64,000 bases of DNA from Vicugna pacos (GCF_048564905.1 NC_133020.1:20431501-20495500); one strand, 5' to 3'; shown: positions 33,794 to 46,254, counted from the stretch's first letter. Program-made: numbers and translations. Notes: generated by a model from the letters alone, not told the origin.

Positions 33794-36700
33794 CCTCTGT
33801 CCCCGACCGCTCTCCGCCACGCTGCTGCCCCAGGACCTGGGATGCAGCCAGCAGCCCCCACTGCCCCATCACCTGCTGCTCCCCACGCCCGGCACACTGT
33901 GTTCCTGGTCACCCATCACTGTCGTTCTGGAAAGAGAATCCCGCCCCCTGGCACCTGGTTGCCTGGCCCCGGCTTCCCTCACTCAGCTGAGCAGGCCTCC
34001 CCCTGAATCTGCAGGCACCCCTCACTCCCTGGGGCCCTACACAGCCAGGCACGCCGGGCCTCCTCTTCCCCCACCACCATTCTGGCCACTTGGACCATGG
34101 ACAGGGGAAACAGGAGCCAAGGGCCTAGCCAGCTTCCAGGCCAAGTCTGTTGGGCCCCAGGCCTCAGGCCAGGCAGGCAGGCACTGGGGGCTGGGTGACC
34201 AGCACCCGAGACTTGGACAGAGGTGGTCTGGTTCGCTGCCCCGGCACTAGGTGCCACACTGGGTGGGCAACAGTCGGCCCTGGGTCCCTGGACGGCCAGG
34301 TCGGGTGGGAGTGTGCGGAGGGGCTTTGCTGCCCCTGCCCCCCGGGCCCAGCAGTCTGAGGGGCAGTATCCCCAGGGACGTTGGCCGTCCTGACCACAGC
34401 CTCCCCCTGCTCACGGCCTTCTCCTGCATTCTCAGAGCTGGGGCCCGGCCTGCCCAGGGCGCGAAACTTCAGGAGAGCTTCGAGAAAGGCGGGGGGAAGG
34501 GGGTGCCCCTCGGCTCTCTCAGCCAGCCCAGCAGAGCCCTGGAGGCATGAGGTCCTGTATCTACAAAACGCAAGTGTTAAGGGTTTCTTGCTCTCTAGCT
34601 CCAAATAATGCCAGCCAGAGCAAAGTGCACCCAGGGCAGAAATACACACCCACATGGGAGAACCAGGTCCAACCACGTGCAGAGGTAGAAGCAGGTGAGG
34701 TGGGGGATCTGCCCAGGCACACGCAGCCAGCAGACACAGGATTCCCACAGGTCAGGGCACCCTCCTTAGTGACTTCCGCGGTCCCCAGGAGGGACTTGAT
34801 GCAGAAGGGGCAGGAGAAGCAGGTGCTCCAGAGGCCTTTGCCTGCCCCCTGCCGCCATCCCAAACCAGCCCTGAGGCCTTTAAGTCCTCCCCCTCCCATC
34901 TCCCCCGCAAGGCCCCAGGCTTGCCTCCAGTCAGGGTGGCTGAAACCCTCAAAACTGCAAAGGAGAGCCAAGCAGGGCTCGCTGTCCTCCCTGGGGCCCA
35001 GCAGAATCAGAGCCAACCTCTGTGCAGCCCCCTCCCGCCACAGAGCCTAGGCAGCCCATCCTCAAAGACCCCAGGGTGGGTGCCCTGGCTGGCCCCAAGC
35101 ACGGCCCTTTCAGGGACTGTCTCTTACAAGCCAGGCTGGACCCTTCTCTGGTCCTGAGCCAACAGTTCGCTGCTGTCCTTTGTTGAGATCCCCTCCCACT
35201 AGGAGCCCAGGCCCAAGATGTCCCAAGAGACGGAAGCGAACATCGGTCCAGAGTGAATCTGCTCTCTGCACCCCACCCCCACCCCCGCCACAGCCCCTGG
35301 GGCCGTCAGGAGGCTTGGATGCCTCCTCCTCCCAGAGGTCCCAGGTGACCTAGTTTCGTGTGTATGTGAGTGATCGCCAGACGTCATTATGATGTCACCC
35401 AGCGAGTTTATTTCTGGCCCTGTCTGTGTCAGCCGGGTGTCCATAACGTGTGACCAGTTTGCCACCACCTCCCGCGGTGGCTCCCAGCCCATCTCCCCGC
35501 ACCCCCCCCCCCGGTCCTTGTTGCTCTGGCCCCTCTCCCATGTCTTTTCTGTAACAGGGTCACTCCAATCAGGGCCTTTCGGAAAGGAGCGGCTGACCCG
35601 TGGGTTCACACACGCAGTGCCCTCGGCCTGGGCAGCAGGGTGGGGGTGCAGGAGGAAGTGGAGTTGTGGGGTGGGGGGGTGAGTCTCAGATGCAGGGCTG
35701 GGAGCAGAGTGGAGCTACGGGCCGGCAGCAGGGCTGTGAGCTATGCAGAAAGAGGGGCTACGCGTGGCTAGGTGTCTATGGCAGGGACCGTGGGTGCCAG
35801 GCTGCTGAGCAAGCACACAGTCCCGGCCGCCAGGAGTCCCCCCGTCCCCCGTTCACACGCTGTGGCCAGCTGACAAGTGCCCTCTTCCCACTCTGCCAAA
35901 GCCCAGACTTTCCAGACTGGGGCCATCAGGGTCCCCGGGCTGGTGCGTGCACAGAACCTCTCTCTGAGGGCCCGGACGCTGGGGCATCTCAGCGCCCTTC
36001 TCCAGGTGGGGGCTTTCCCTCCCAACCCCATCACTGCAGCGGCTGCCCCGGATACCCCAACAGCACCGGGAGTCCTGGCCTAGGCAGCAGACCAGCCTGT
36101 ACTCAGCAGCACATGGAGCCAATCCTGAGCTGCAAGGGGCTTTTAATCCCCGAAGGCCTGGGACAGGGTGCCCCTGGCAATCCCCACAGTAGGGGAAGCG
36201 AGGTCCCAGCACCTGTAACCTCCCTCCCCTGATCAGCCAACAGGCTAAGGTTGGGACCCTCCTCTGTCCCCGTCCCCAGAGCCTCACCCTTAGACAGCTG
36301 GGACGAGCCTCCTGCCCTCCCCGTGGCAGGGGCCACATCAGGGCCTCCATCCTCCCCGAGGGCCCAGCTGGAGATGCTCCCGGGCCCTCCTGCCCTCCTC
36401 AGGCCGAGGGGGCAGTGGAGCGCTGACTGAGCCCCAGACACAGCCTCCTGGTACCTGCCTGGGCACCCCGAGATGGCCCCAATTTGTCAGCCCTCCAGGC
36501 CTTACTTCAGGGACGGAGCCACCTCCCAGTTTTATCCATCTGGCCCCAACTCCAGAATCAGGAGTGGGAGATGGAACTAGCTTTCCACCCACTTTGGGGC
36601 CAGCCCACCTCCAGAGCTGGAGCAAGACCCTGCGGGGCAGCTGGTCCTGGGAACCCAGCTGCCTATGTGCAAAGGCACCACGTGCTCGGCCCTGGGCCCC

Positions 36701-37000
36701 TGACCCCCCAGCAACCCCCACGGCCTGCCAGATGTCTCTTTGTGCCAATAGGCTTCCCTGATAACCATCGGTCCGTCTGTCCCTGTGTCCTGCTGTACAT
36801 ACATCCTTGCGGCACCCCTCCACCCGCACACGCCCCGTCACCTGTGGGAGAGAAACCGCGCTAGGGAAAGGCAGGGCGGCTGCACCCAGCGACTGATCCA
36901 AATGGCAAATATTTTGTAACAAAATAGCCCAGAGGTATTTTATCTGTTCAATTCATAGAGTTTAGAGATTATATTGAAATATGTCACTTGAGCAAACTGT
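33794..37000 (+). other. IQSEC3: Probable IQSEC3 3' UTR
   Basis: No splice signals or other exons follow the stop. The sequence stays unique until an AT-rich end (36900-36990) that looks like a 3' UTR terminus ('atattttgtaacaaaatagc', 'gattatattgaaatatgtca'). No AATAAA or ATTAAA was seen in this end, so a variant signal would be needed. The length is inferred from a remembered long human 3' UTR. Confidence 0.5.
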
Positions 37001-40000
37001 GTCAGTTTTCTTTTGTTCTCCCAAAGCGGGGGCCACCTCAAATCAAATCTTGGTGAGACCACAGGGGCCGAGGGCACCAGCTGGGTCTCCTCTGGCCACA
37101 GGGATGCCACCCCGTGTCACAGTTAGGGAGCCCCGCCTTAAACAAGCAGGGCTAGGCGCCGGGAGCCACCGGGTCAAAGCTGGGGTGCTGGGCCAGGGAG
37201 TGACCCCAGCGACACACACACACACACACCCCCGCCCCCTTCTAGCCAGTCAAGAGAGGTCCCAGTGGAGACCAGGGGCAGCTTTGGAGGAGGCAGCACC
37301 ACGACGGCCAACGCGCACCCCAGCCGAGGGAGGGTCAAGGGGCCTGGGCCCCCACCTGCCCTGCTTAGCTTTCTGAGATGGAGGGAGAGGGTATGTGGGG
37401 GGGGGTCCCACTGACCACGTCTGGTCATCAGCCTCAGGTGACTTCCACCAGACGGCAGCTCTGAAGTCTGACTTTCAGATCACAGGGTCTAGTTTGACAG
37501 CCCCAGGGGTGCACTCTTCCTGAAGTTGAGGGGGGAAGGGATCCAGTCAAAGGATTGGGGGAACATTGTCAGGAAAAGTCACGGAGCCACAGAGCAAAAT
37601 GGAGCAAACATTCACGGAGCCCACAGTGGGCCAGGTCCCCTGCCGGAGCCAGAAGGGAAGCCGAGATCCTGCAGAGGCCTGCAAGGCTGTGATGCAGGAG
37701 AGAAGACTGAAACCTGGGCTGGAGAGAGACACGGGGAGCTTGGGCCAACACTTGCACCACAGGCATGTGCAGACCAGGCATGGGTCTGCCCCAGAGCGAC
37801 CGCTCCCGCAGGGGAGAGGAGAAAGCCCAGCAGCAAAGCCACAGCATCCCGGGAGCAAAGCAGCTGGCCAGGACGACTGGCCCGGGGACACCTGCTGAGG
37901 GTATCTGGCTCTCCTGGCGACCAGAGCTCTGAACACCTAGAAACCCAGACAGCGTCCCGGCTGGGCCCCACTATCTGTGAAAGGAACGTGACCTCGCCCT
38001 TTTCCCAAAAACGGGGAATCCCAGGAGAAGCCTGGGGCCAGCTCTGACCTGTCCCATCCTGGGAACTCTCCGACCCAGGAAGCTGAGGACTGGCCCCTTG
38101 AGAGCACCCCTGAGCGCAGGCCTGGGAGAGGGCCTGGGGCCAAACGCTGCTGTCTGTCTGGGGACATGGGCTGGGGACAGGGGCAGCATTCTCCAAGTCT
38201 TCTAGCCTCTGAGGCCATCTAGAGGGAGGCGCTGGCTCTCCGGTGAGAAAAAGAGACATCCTCTGGTGTCCCAGGCCCTCTGGATCTACCCCTCGGAGGG
38301 CTGGAGAGTGACGGTCAGCGCCTCTCCCTTGCAGTGACCCTTCAGATGCAGGAAGCTCAAACTCATCAGCCATTGACTTAGAATGTTTCCAACAAGGGGG
38401 CCCAGGATTTGCAGGTGTCTGGCTGAGATGAATGGGCCAGAAGGTGCCAGCACTAGAATCGGGAAAATTCAACAGGCTCACAAACACCCAGCGCCGGGGG
38501 TGCAGCCGGTGGTGGTCCATGTGCGGGGGAGGTGCGGCGATGGGCCCAGCAAAGTGCCTGCTCTCCAGGGGTTCACGCTGGGTGGTGCCATCAAAAACAC
38601 ACAATGGACCAACTCTTCAGACAGCGGAAGGTGGTGCAGTGGAGGTGATGGGGTGGGGCTGTGTCCGAGCAGTCAGGGAAGGCCTCTCTGAGGAGGCAAA
38701 TCCCACAAGGTCAAGTCGGGTCTGAGGGTGGGCAAGCAGCTCAGAAACCACCTCAAGGCACGGAAGGAGGCAGAAACGGCGACAGTCGGCCTTGTGTTTC
38801 CCGATGCATACACTTACTTGCACAAAAATTCTTACTAATGCTTAAAACCACCTTAATTGAGGAAATAATAAAATTAGGCCTCTCTTAGAAAACCCAGGAC
38901 AGATGGTCACCGTGATCTCGGGAAAGGAAGTGAGTTGGGAGTGGGCAGTGGGTGGGGGCAGCGCTGAGGGCCGGGCATCAGAGCAGAGCCCGGGACACAA
39001 GCCCAGCAGAGAGGAGAGCTCCCCTGGCACCAGGCAGCTGCTGTTGGGATCACCTCCTGCTGGGGAGGAGGCCAGTCCGGGGTCCGGTCCACCTGCAGGC
39101 CCCACTGTCCCCCTCCTCCCTGTCTCCCTGCTCCAAGCAGACTCAGGTTTGCCATTTAGAATAATTACGGGATGAACCCCATGGCCTACTAGCACCCAGC
39201 CCTGGGGCTGTCGACCTTCACACGTCAGCAAGAGCTGATTTCTCCTCCAGCCGGGCTGGCAGACGTCACTGCGGGCCGCCCTGCTTTCCCTGCCTTGACA
39301 GACGTGGCTGATTGACCACTGCTTTCCAGAAGTCACCACCAATCACCGTATGTGGACACCCAGGATGCTCGAAGGAAAGCACTGGGACAGAGGTGATTTA
39401 GGGCAGGAGGTGCAGGCTAAGGCTCGGCTGTGAGACACCCGGGCTGTTCTCATTGGTCCACCGTTCCCCGACCGACTGCTTGTGGTCACTGCTCCGGAGG
39501 GACGCCTTCTGGGTCCCCTGGCTCCCCTGGCTCTGACCCTGCCAAGCTCGTCTCCTCCTCTCAGGCCTCCACACTACTTTGCAAGCTGTCTGCTGCCTGA
39601 CAGTGGGTCCCCTCACTTGCTCCACGCACCTCCCGCTCATTCCCTCTCCTCTGACCCCAGGTGACCCTGTGGAGGACCTGGCAGCCAGGACCGATGACAC
39701 AGATCAGGGTGCCAGGGAAGAAGGCTCCCAAAGAGCTCCTGTCCCAGGGCACAGCATGGCCTGGAGAGACCCTTCCCAGGGCGGGGGAGACATGCCCTCC
39801 CACAGGGAGGACGTGAGGCCCAGCCAGAGCCCAGTGGCCTGGAGTCTTATCTGCGCCCCTCCCCTTCCCAGGAAGGCAGCTGGGCCCAGACAGGGATCAG
39901 CTCCACGCCCCAGCCTGGAGTCAGAACTGGCCCTACCAGGAAAATTCCATTCTGGCCGGAGGATGAGGGAACTGGGCTCAGGAGATGGGGGAGGGATGGA

Positions 40001-40904
40001 ACTCTTTCTTCAGCCCCTCCTCCCATCCCCCTGACAGGTCTGGTGGCTTCTTTCCCTAGAGAACCGGGCGCCCTAACCCACTAGCCAAGCCCTAGCACCT
40101 CAGTACTTCCTGCTCCCATGACCCTAAAACCTCAAGGCAAGCTCTGGAAAAGTTGTGGGAACCAGCAGCAGGGAAGGGGACCACCAGGAGAGCTGACTCT
40201 TGTTCCCACATTCCCAACCTCCCTGGACAGACCTGTTGCCCCCCGGGGAGCCCCCAGTTTCCTTCTGTTCCAAGGCATCTGGGTGGGAAGCAGCCTCCCT
40301 CCCCGCCCCCACAGGGGAACAGAAGGCAGGCATGAGGGAGCCTTGTACACTGCCACAGGGAGTCACAGAGTCCCTCAGGGTCAGACTTGGAAGCAGACAG
40401 GTCATGAGACAGGCTGGGACCTGGGCCCTTTGCTGCAGTGTTTGCACCTGCACAAATGTTTCCTCCAGCAACAGAACACCAAAACGACTATAAGAGACTA
40501 AAAATAACTGCGTGCATTCGCAGTTGGGGCAAATCATGAACAATAAGATACAAAAAGACCAAAACTGCCACTTCTGAGGGGCTGAAAGCAAAATCAGGGT
40601 ACCGGGTGTGATCCCTGCACACGGTGCCACCAAGGGGGCCGGCAGACCACCTAAGGCACCCCTCTGCCATGAACCTCCCAGCCCTACGGCACCTCATTTA
40701 AGGGACCAGCTCCCCACCGCCTGCCCCGGGCGCGAGCAGGGCACTTGTTACTTGTCTCCCTCCGCTCCCGGGAGCCCCAGCACAGCCTTGCCTGAATTCC
40801 TCTTCTGGCCTCACAAACAAATGTTTATTGATTAAGGAGTCCAAGAACCCAGGTCGGTAACCGTTTGTCAGACCACTTGCTTCCTTTTACGTGTAAGGGG
40901 ACTG
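37001..40904. other. Intergenic region between convergent genes, left part
   Basis: No gene was recognised. It holds a short (CA)n (37211-37228), an L2-like tail (37605-37665) and an L2-like body (38370-38740). The opposite strand has a 330-codon chance open frame (37612-38604) that crosses both L2-like pieces and has no recognisable domain. Confidence 0.7.
38370..38740 (-). repeat. L2-type LINE fragment
   Basis: 'gtgcctgctctccaggggtt', 'agtcagggaaggcctctctg' and 'aggaggcaaatcccacaagg' match antisense L2. Confidence 0.65.
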
Positions 40905-41404
40905 TTTAAGAAGTTACAAAACGGACAAGGGAATAATCCCACAGTAAGCAGGAGTAAGGAAACAAGCGAGACCAAAACAGACATAATGAAACAAAACACA
41001 CGCACAGTGGCAAGTCTCACAAAAGCCCCAAGTCAGTTCTAAGGAATTGCTAGTAAACTGACAAAGCTCTGCTGAGACGATCATGAAAGAGAAAAAAGAC
41101 CTGAGGGCAAGAAAGGGGGCTTCACTATGCGTTGGAGACGTTTTTTAAATAGAGACAATACTACAAATAAAATACAAACCTATGACAGTAAGTTTGAAAA
41201 CCTTGGCAGGACGAACACTATTCTAGAAAAACATCTTCCCAAACTTGCTTAAGAACAAGCAGGCCATCTGAGAGAGACAGCCCTACAGAAATCTGAACAT
41301 GACGTTAGCAATCTATCAACCACCCCCCACCAAAAACAACACTGGGCCAGTTAGTTTTGCAAAATTCTACTATGCATTCAAGGAACAGAGTTCCAACCTC
41401 TTGC

Positions 41405-41985
41405 TGCGGAAAAACATGTTCCAGCTCAGCGGTGACAACAACCTGTGCCCAGGCGAGAGACCAAGCAGCAGTCGCAGAGTTTGAAAAGCCCGGTTTATCA
41501 CACCAGCAAGACCAAGCGTTAACACTCCAACCTCTGGACCCCGTTTGTAGGTTTACACAGGCCTTTATAGGCTGCCAATTTACAAGTTGCAACATCACAT
41601 GCAAATAAAGTATAACAAAAGTTGAACAACTAGGAACAACCTTTGTAGAAATAGACCAATCAGGTGTGAGAGAAATAACCAATCAGGAGTGAGAGAAATG
41701 GACCAATCAGGATTGAGCTCCATGCAAATGAAGTACTACAAATGGATCAATCAGAAGTTAGGGAAGTGGACCAATCAGAAGTGAGAGTAATAACCAATCA
41801 GGAGTGAAGGAAATAACCAATCAGAAGTGAGCTCAGGGAACCAATAGAATTTTAGGGTAAGTAAGCCATTTCACAGGCAAAAAGTGAGATAGAGCCCCTG
41901 GGCCAGGGAACCGGATCGTGTTGGCAGGAGAGTAGTGGCCCTGCACGGGGGTTCTGCCGGCCTTTTTATGGGGCTTCCCGCCTCA
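41405..41985 (-). mobile_element. Solo LTR of an endogenous retrovirus (ERV1-like fossil)
   Basis: On the - strand it starts TGAGGCGGG and ends CCGCA, giving the TG...CA ends of an LTR about 581 bases long. U3 carries a regular array of CCAAT boxes, then a TATAAA at 41564-41569. The R/U5-like part has a GATAAA variant polyadenylation motif at 41493-41498. Both flanks are the same LINE-1 ORF2 in register, so no internal region is present and this is a solo LTR. Clear matching target duplications were not seen. The family call rests on general layout only. Confidence 0.75.
41656..41845. promoter_or_regulatory. Phased CCAAT-box array inside the LTR
   Basis: CCAAT occurs at 41656, 41679, 41703, 41771, 41794, 41817 and 41841, with a near-match TCAAT at 41746. 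Steps are 23-25 bases; the one slot without a CCAAT (near 41725) holds an octamer ATGCAAAT (41722-41729). A second octamer is at 41599-41606 and one more CCAAT at 41575. These are NF-Y and POU-type sites by sequence; activity is unknown. Confidence 0.8.
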
Positions 41986-42244
41986 CTGTTAACTCTTTCA
42001 GAGAAGAGCAAAAGAAACTTCCCAAACTCCTTTTCATGAGTCCTGTAAAAACAAAAACTAAACCAGACAAGGACAATGTGAGAACGAAAACCATAGGCCA
42101 CTCGCTATGAGCATACGTGCAAAGCCCTAAGCAACACGCGGACATACTGAATCTAGCGCCGAACAGCAAAAGCTTCTTACACCACGACCAAATTAAGTCT
42201 GTCCCAGCGTTTGAAAGATTGTTCAATTCAGACAAATCGAGCAC

Positions 42245-42335
42245 AACACAGGGAATATAGCCAATGTTTTGTAATAACTGTAATTGGAAAGAAACCTTTA
42301 AAAATTGTGTACAATTTTTTTTAATTTAAAAAAGA
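42245..42335 (+). repeat. Small LINE-1 3'-tail-like insert
   Basis: 'acacagggaatatagccaat', 'gttttgtaataactgtaatt' and 'cctttaaaaattgtgtac' followed by T/A-rich sequence resemble the artiodactyl LINE-1 3' tail. It interrupts the older ORF2 sequence. Confidence 0.6.
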
Positions 42336-43610
42336 AAAATATTAATATCATTCCCTCCATTAAAGATTAAAGGAAAAAAGCAGAATGAGCATCTTGAGAA
42401 ATGCAGAAAAAGCAATCAGTAAAATTCAACACTTACTCTTGATTTTGAAAAAACAGCAGCCTTGGAAGAGGAGAAAACGTCACAGCCTAATGACTGGTAC
42501 CCACCAGAAATCCACACCAGCCACCCTCCGTAGCGGTGAACGTTAGAGTTCCTTTCGAACTGAGGAGAAGGCACGGGCGTGTCCTCCCACTCCTCTAGTT
42601 ACCAAGTCAAGAAAGACAAGGCGAAAAGGGAAGGAGAGATAACTGGAGAAATAAATCAGCAGTATTTCCCGACGGCCGGATTATCTGCTAAAAAGTCCTG
42701 AAGAATCAAGAGGTGGGAAGCATCAGAACTAATTCAGAGGACAGGCCTGCAGCTGGTGAGGGGCCGTTCCTCCTCTGCCCCGCTGGCCTGCTCCGGCCAC
42801 CCTCTGTCCTCGTCCCCAGTGTCCTCAGGACAACAGACCCAGGCCACCTGCACTGCGGAGGCCGGAGCAGCCACCTGTACTTACTCCTGCGGCTGGGAGC
42901 CTGAGTCTCCTGCGAGGGGCTTGTCCAGTGCTGGTCACCAGGGATGGCTGGCGTTGTGGCCTCAGGGCCGAGCCTTCCGGAGAGAGCATGTGGGCAGAGA
43001 AAGCCTCAGGAAGAAGTTGCATCAGGAGTCCTGGCCGAATTCTCACTACAGCAGTGGGGTTGGGCACTGACCCTGCAGAGGGAACCCGGCCGCCCATCGA
43101 GGGCTCCCCTCCCCCTCTCTGTAGCATCACCTGGCAACTCTGTGCTCGCCTCCTGAGCCAGTTACATGACTGGAGGGGCCCTCAGACCACAGGAGCAAGT
43201 GACCTGACCGTGCCGGCTGGAGGTCAGACTGGAGACAGAAAATTCTGGCACGCAGGGCCCGGGCACCAGCCAGCCTCAGCCCACCTGACCTGTGGCCTGG
43301 CCCTCGTCAGCCCCCACCGTCTTCCTGACGGGTGGTTAACACGCTTCTCACCCCTATCAGGGCCAACCTGCCCTTGTTACTTCCCTGAGCAGCTAAACCT
43401 GCAGGGAAGCCGGGTCATCAGGGGGCAGGCAGCCTCACCTGCCCCAGCACAGGCCGAAGAGGGCAAGGCCGGGGTCAGGGAGGCCCTGCTGGGGTCAGGG
43501 GTCATGAGGAGGCAGAGGAAGGCCTGGGGCTCCGGCAGGAAGGACAGCAGCGAGGCTGCCCCTTCCCAGGCCGTCGAAGAGGGCGATTCTTGTCGTCGGG
43601 GGCCACGGTC

Positions 43611-44035
43611 CTGTATTAGCTACTAACAAATTACTCCAACACTCGGCGACTTAAGACAACAGCACAGTCATTACCTGTCACTTGGGTCGGGAATTCAGGG
43701 CCCACCTGGCTGGGCATCCCACTCAGGGCCCCTCATGAGGTCACAGCCAGTGACCCCAGGCCCTCGGTCATCAGGAGACTCCACCGGGCCATGGGACCCA
43801 CTTCCACATGCTTACACACCAGCCAACTCTCGAGGTGGCTCTCAGCCGGAGCCTCAGCTCCCTCCACAGGGGCCTCTCCACTGGGCTGCCTGAGTGTCCA
43901 AAGAACGTGTCCCTGCAGCCATTGATCCCAGAGATCAAGGCAGAAGCCTCGGTGCCTCCAAAACCCACCGCAGAAGTCACTCACCTCCATTCCACATCCC
44001 TGTGCTCACCAGGCCATCTTGGAGGCTGGCCCCCA
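43611..44035 (+). mobile_element. Probable ancient LTR-type repeat (MaLR/ERVL-like fossil)
   Basis: It begins 'tgtattagctactaacaaat' and ends near 'ccatcttggaggctgg', with 'cgacttaagacaacagcac' and 'gcctctccactgggctg' in between, in the order of a common mammalian LTR repeat. It is old and diverged. The family is uncertain. Confidence 0.4.
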
Positions 44036-44581
44036 GGGCCTTGATGGGAGAGCAGGTGGAAGTGGGCTGCAAGGTTCGCCCAGGGAGCTCCTTCTGTGCC
44101 CCTGCCATTGGAGGACAAGGTGCAGGTTTCCAGTGAGCTGAGCTCTAGCCTGTGACTATGTGATTATATTTTCCCCCAAAACCCATTCCTGGCTCCTTCC
44201 TCCAAATACCTGATGGCTGTCCAATGACTACCCCTTCCCAGGCACCGGGACTCCGGAGGCCGCCGGCCTGCGGTTCCCCCTTCTGCTCAAGCCAGGGTTC
44301 TGGGTTCCTCCCCTAGGGCATAGATTATGAATTCAGATGCCCTCAGACATGAACATGTGAAAAGGTCTGAAATGGGTAATAGGGAGTGGTGGAGCCTGTG
44401 GCCAAATGTGCAATGCCTAAAGGCACTCACTTTACAAGATTTCTTTAATGCCGTACTGGCCAAAAAAATCAGAGCTGCCAGGTTGGGCTACCAGTTTAAC
44501 ACCCAGACAGCCCAGGAGATGTGATGAAAACACCCCAAGTTCTAACCCCACACCTGCTATTTACACACACATGAGCACTTA

Positions 44582-44622
44582 TGCGCGCATGCGCGCGCAC
44601 ACCCACACACACACACACACAC
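44582..44622. repeat. Alternating (GC)n/(CA)n tract
   Basis: 'atgcgcgcatgcgcgcgcac' runs into (CA)n. It is purely alternating purine-pyrimidine apart from short breaks, a Z-DNA-prone composition. Confidence 0.9.
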
Positions 44623-46254
44623 GAATCAGTGCTCTGGGTACATGAGTCAGATTGCTGCCCTCTCCCCATGCTGTGGACCCAAGATGAGTGGGTTCCCATG
44701 AGCTGTGCAGTTGGCCTGAAGTCCCTTTCCCTGCGCTTTGTTCCCTCCAGCCCCAACCCACCCCATCTAGGTCCCTTTGGATGCAGGGGCCACAGAGGCT
44801 GGACTCGGTGCCAGGCCTGGAAGAGGCTGTCAGGAAGGAACTGTTGTAGACCACTGCCTCCTGCAGTCCCCAGGCCAGAGCAGAGTGTAAAGCCAGGGGA
44901 TCTGCGGCAGCTGAGAGAACTGGTCAATCATGGCAGTGAGGGAAGAAGGAGAGGGTCCTGGGTGCCTGTGGACAGTCTGCAGAGATGGAGAAGGTGAGGC
45001 CCAGGACCCCCGGGAGCTGGAGACAGCTTGGGCCCCACCCACGTGCAGAACCGCCAACAGCAGAAAATGCTGTTCTCCAGGCCGAAAGGACCCAGGTTGC
45101 TTAGCACAGAGCACCTGGGGGAGGCAGCCAGTGGCCGAGGAGACTGCCAGCCTCCACTCCCACCCCTAGCTGGTCCTGGGCCGCTGGGCTGCCCCAGAGC
45201 AAGCCGACTCTCTGAGGAGACCCACCGGAGCCACGGGGAGGAGGGGGTAGGGAGTTGTAGTCTCCAGAGGGAGAGAGCGTGCACAGGGAAGGGGAAGGGC
45301 TCAGCTGTCCATCTGCCCAGAGAGGGCAGGGGTGAGGGGCCTCAGGAGGTGGGAGGCGGCACTGCTCCCACCTGCCACCAGGTGGCAGCAGAGGGCACCA
45401 TGCCTGCCCTGCTCCCTAAAAGCTAGGGATCTGGCAGAAGCAGTTTCTCCCCACCCGCTTCTCCTGGACCTCCTTCTTCACCCACTAACTCGCCCAGTAA
45501 AAGTGAGCACCGGTGCACAGAGCAGCCCAGAGGGAGGCAGAAGGGGACGTCCATAACCCAGGAGTCTGGACGTCTGCTTGTGTCCAGGGTGTCCACACTC
45601 CAGTGGTGGAGAACGTACAGGCCTGGGTGAGGGCTGGTGGATGCTCTGAGGAAGCGTGCATTGTCGGGGTGGAACTCACCCTGGCCGGACCATAGATCTA
45701 CTCCGGCCACGAAAGTGACATCTGCCTGTGCCTCACTGCAGGCGGCGTCCCTTCTTACAGCCTCCAGGAGACTGTCCAGAAGGGGCCCACCCCACCCCAC
45801 CCCCTTCCCTTTGGAACACAGGGCCACAGAGCTCATCCAAGCCTGGCCTTCCTCCTCCAGGAAGCCCTCCCCAGCCAGGGAAGGCTTTGGCGTGGTTTGG
45901 CAGCCGCATGGGGAGGGGCACCCTCGTGCCTCTCTCTGGGTGGGAGAGGACTCTGACAGACGCCAAGGCCTCCCCTGGGGGAGGGGAGGGGAAAAGCGGT
46001 GAGAACACAAAAGTCCAGAGAGGAAATGTGGCCTGAGGGGTTTGGGCTGGTGGAGGAACTGCCAAGGCAGGGCTGCCAATCTAGGGGAGCTGCTCACCCC
46101 ACCCAGAGGGGACCCTCCCCTCTCTCCCACTCCCAGGAGGTGCAACCGAGCAGAAACGGCGGGCTAAAGAAGTCTGGCACATGTGGCAGGCGACCATGCA
46201 TGCTTGTTAACCAGGCGGGAGGTGCAGGGGGAGGGACGCCGGCCTGAGAACAGA

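Larger units (their letters stand above)
40905..42755 (+). mobile_element. LINE-1 ORF2 fragment (sense), split by two insertions
   Basis: The two outer segments read as consecutive LINE-1 ORF2 sequence. Left: 'ctgagagagacag' region preceded by 'aagtttgaaaaccttgg', then 'aaaaacaacactgggccagt' and 'tctactatgcattcaagg' up to about 41404. Right: 'aactctttcagagaagagca', 'gaaacttcccaaactccttt', 'aaaccagacaaggacaatgt', 'cacgaccaaattaagtctgt', then after a small insert 'attaaagattaaaggaaaaa', 'gaaatgcagaaaaagcaatc' and 'aaaattcaacacttactctt', to about 42755. The LTR at 41405-41985 sits between them. The LINE has no intact reading frame and lacks its 5' end; it looks old. Confidence 0.85.

Noticed and set aside
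37612-38604. 330-codon open frame on the - strand between the genes
   Set aside because: No recognisable domain and no splice or promoter context; it crosses L2-like repeat sequence in GC-rich, stop-poor DNA. Best explained as chance.
41305-41682. 125-codon - strand frame as a gene driven by the TATA and CCAAT sites
   Set aside because: It includes the TATA box itself and runs from LTR sequence into LINE-1 sequence, so it is not a coding exon.
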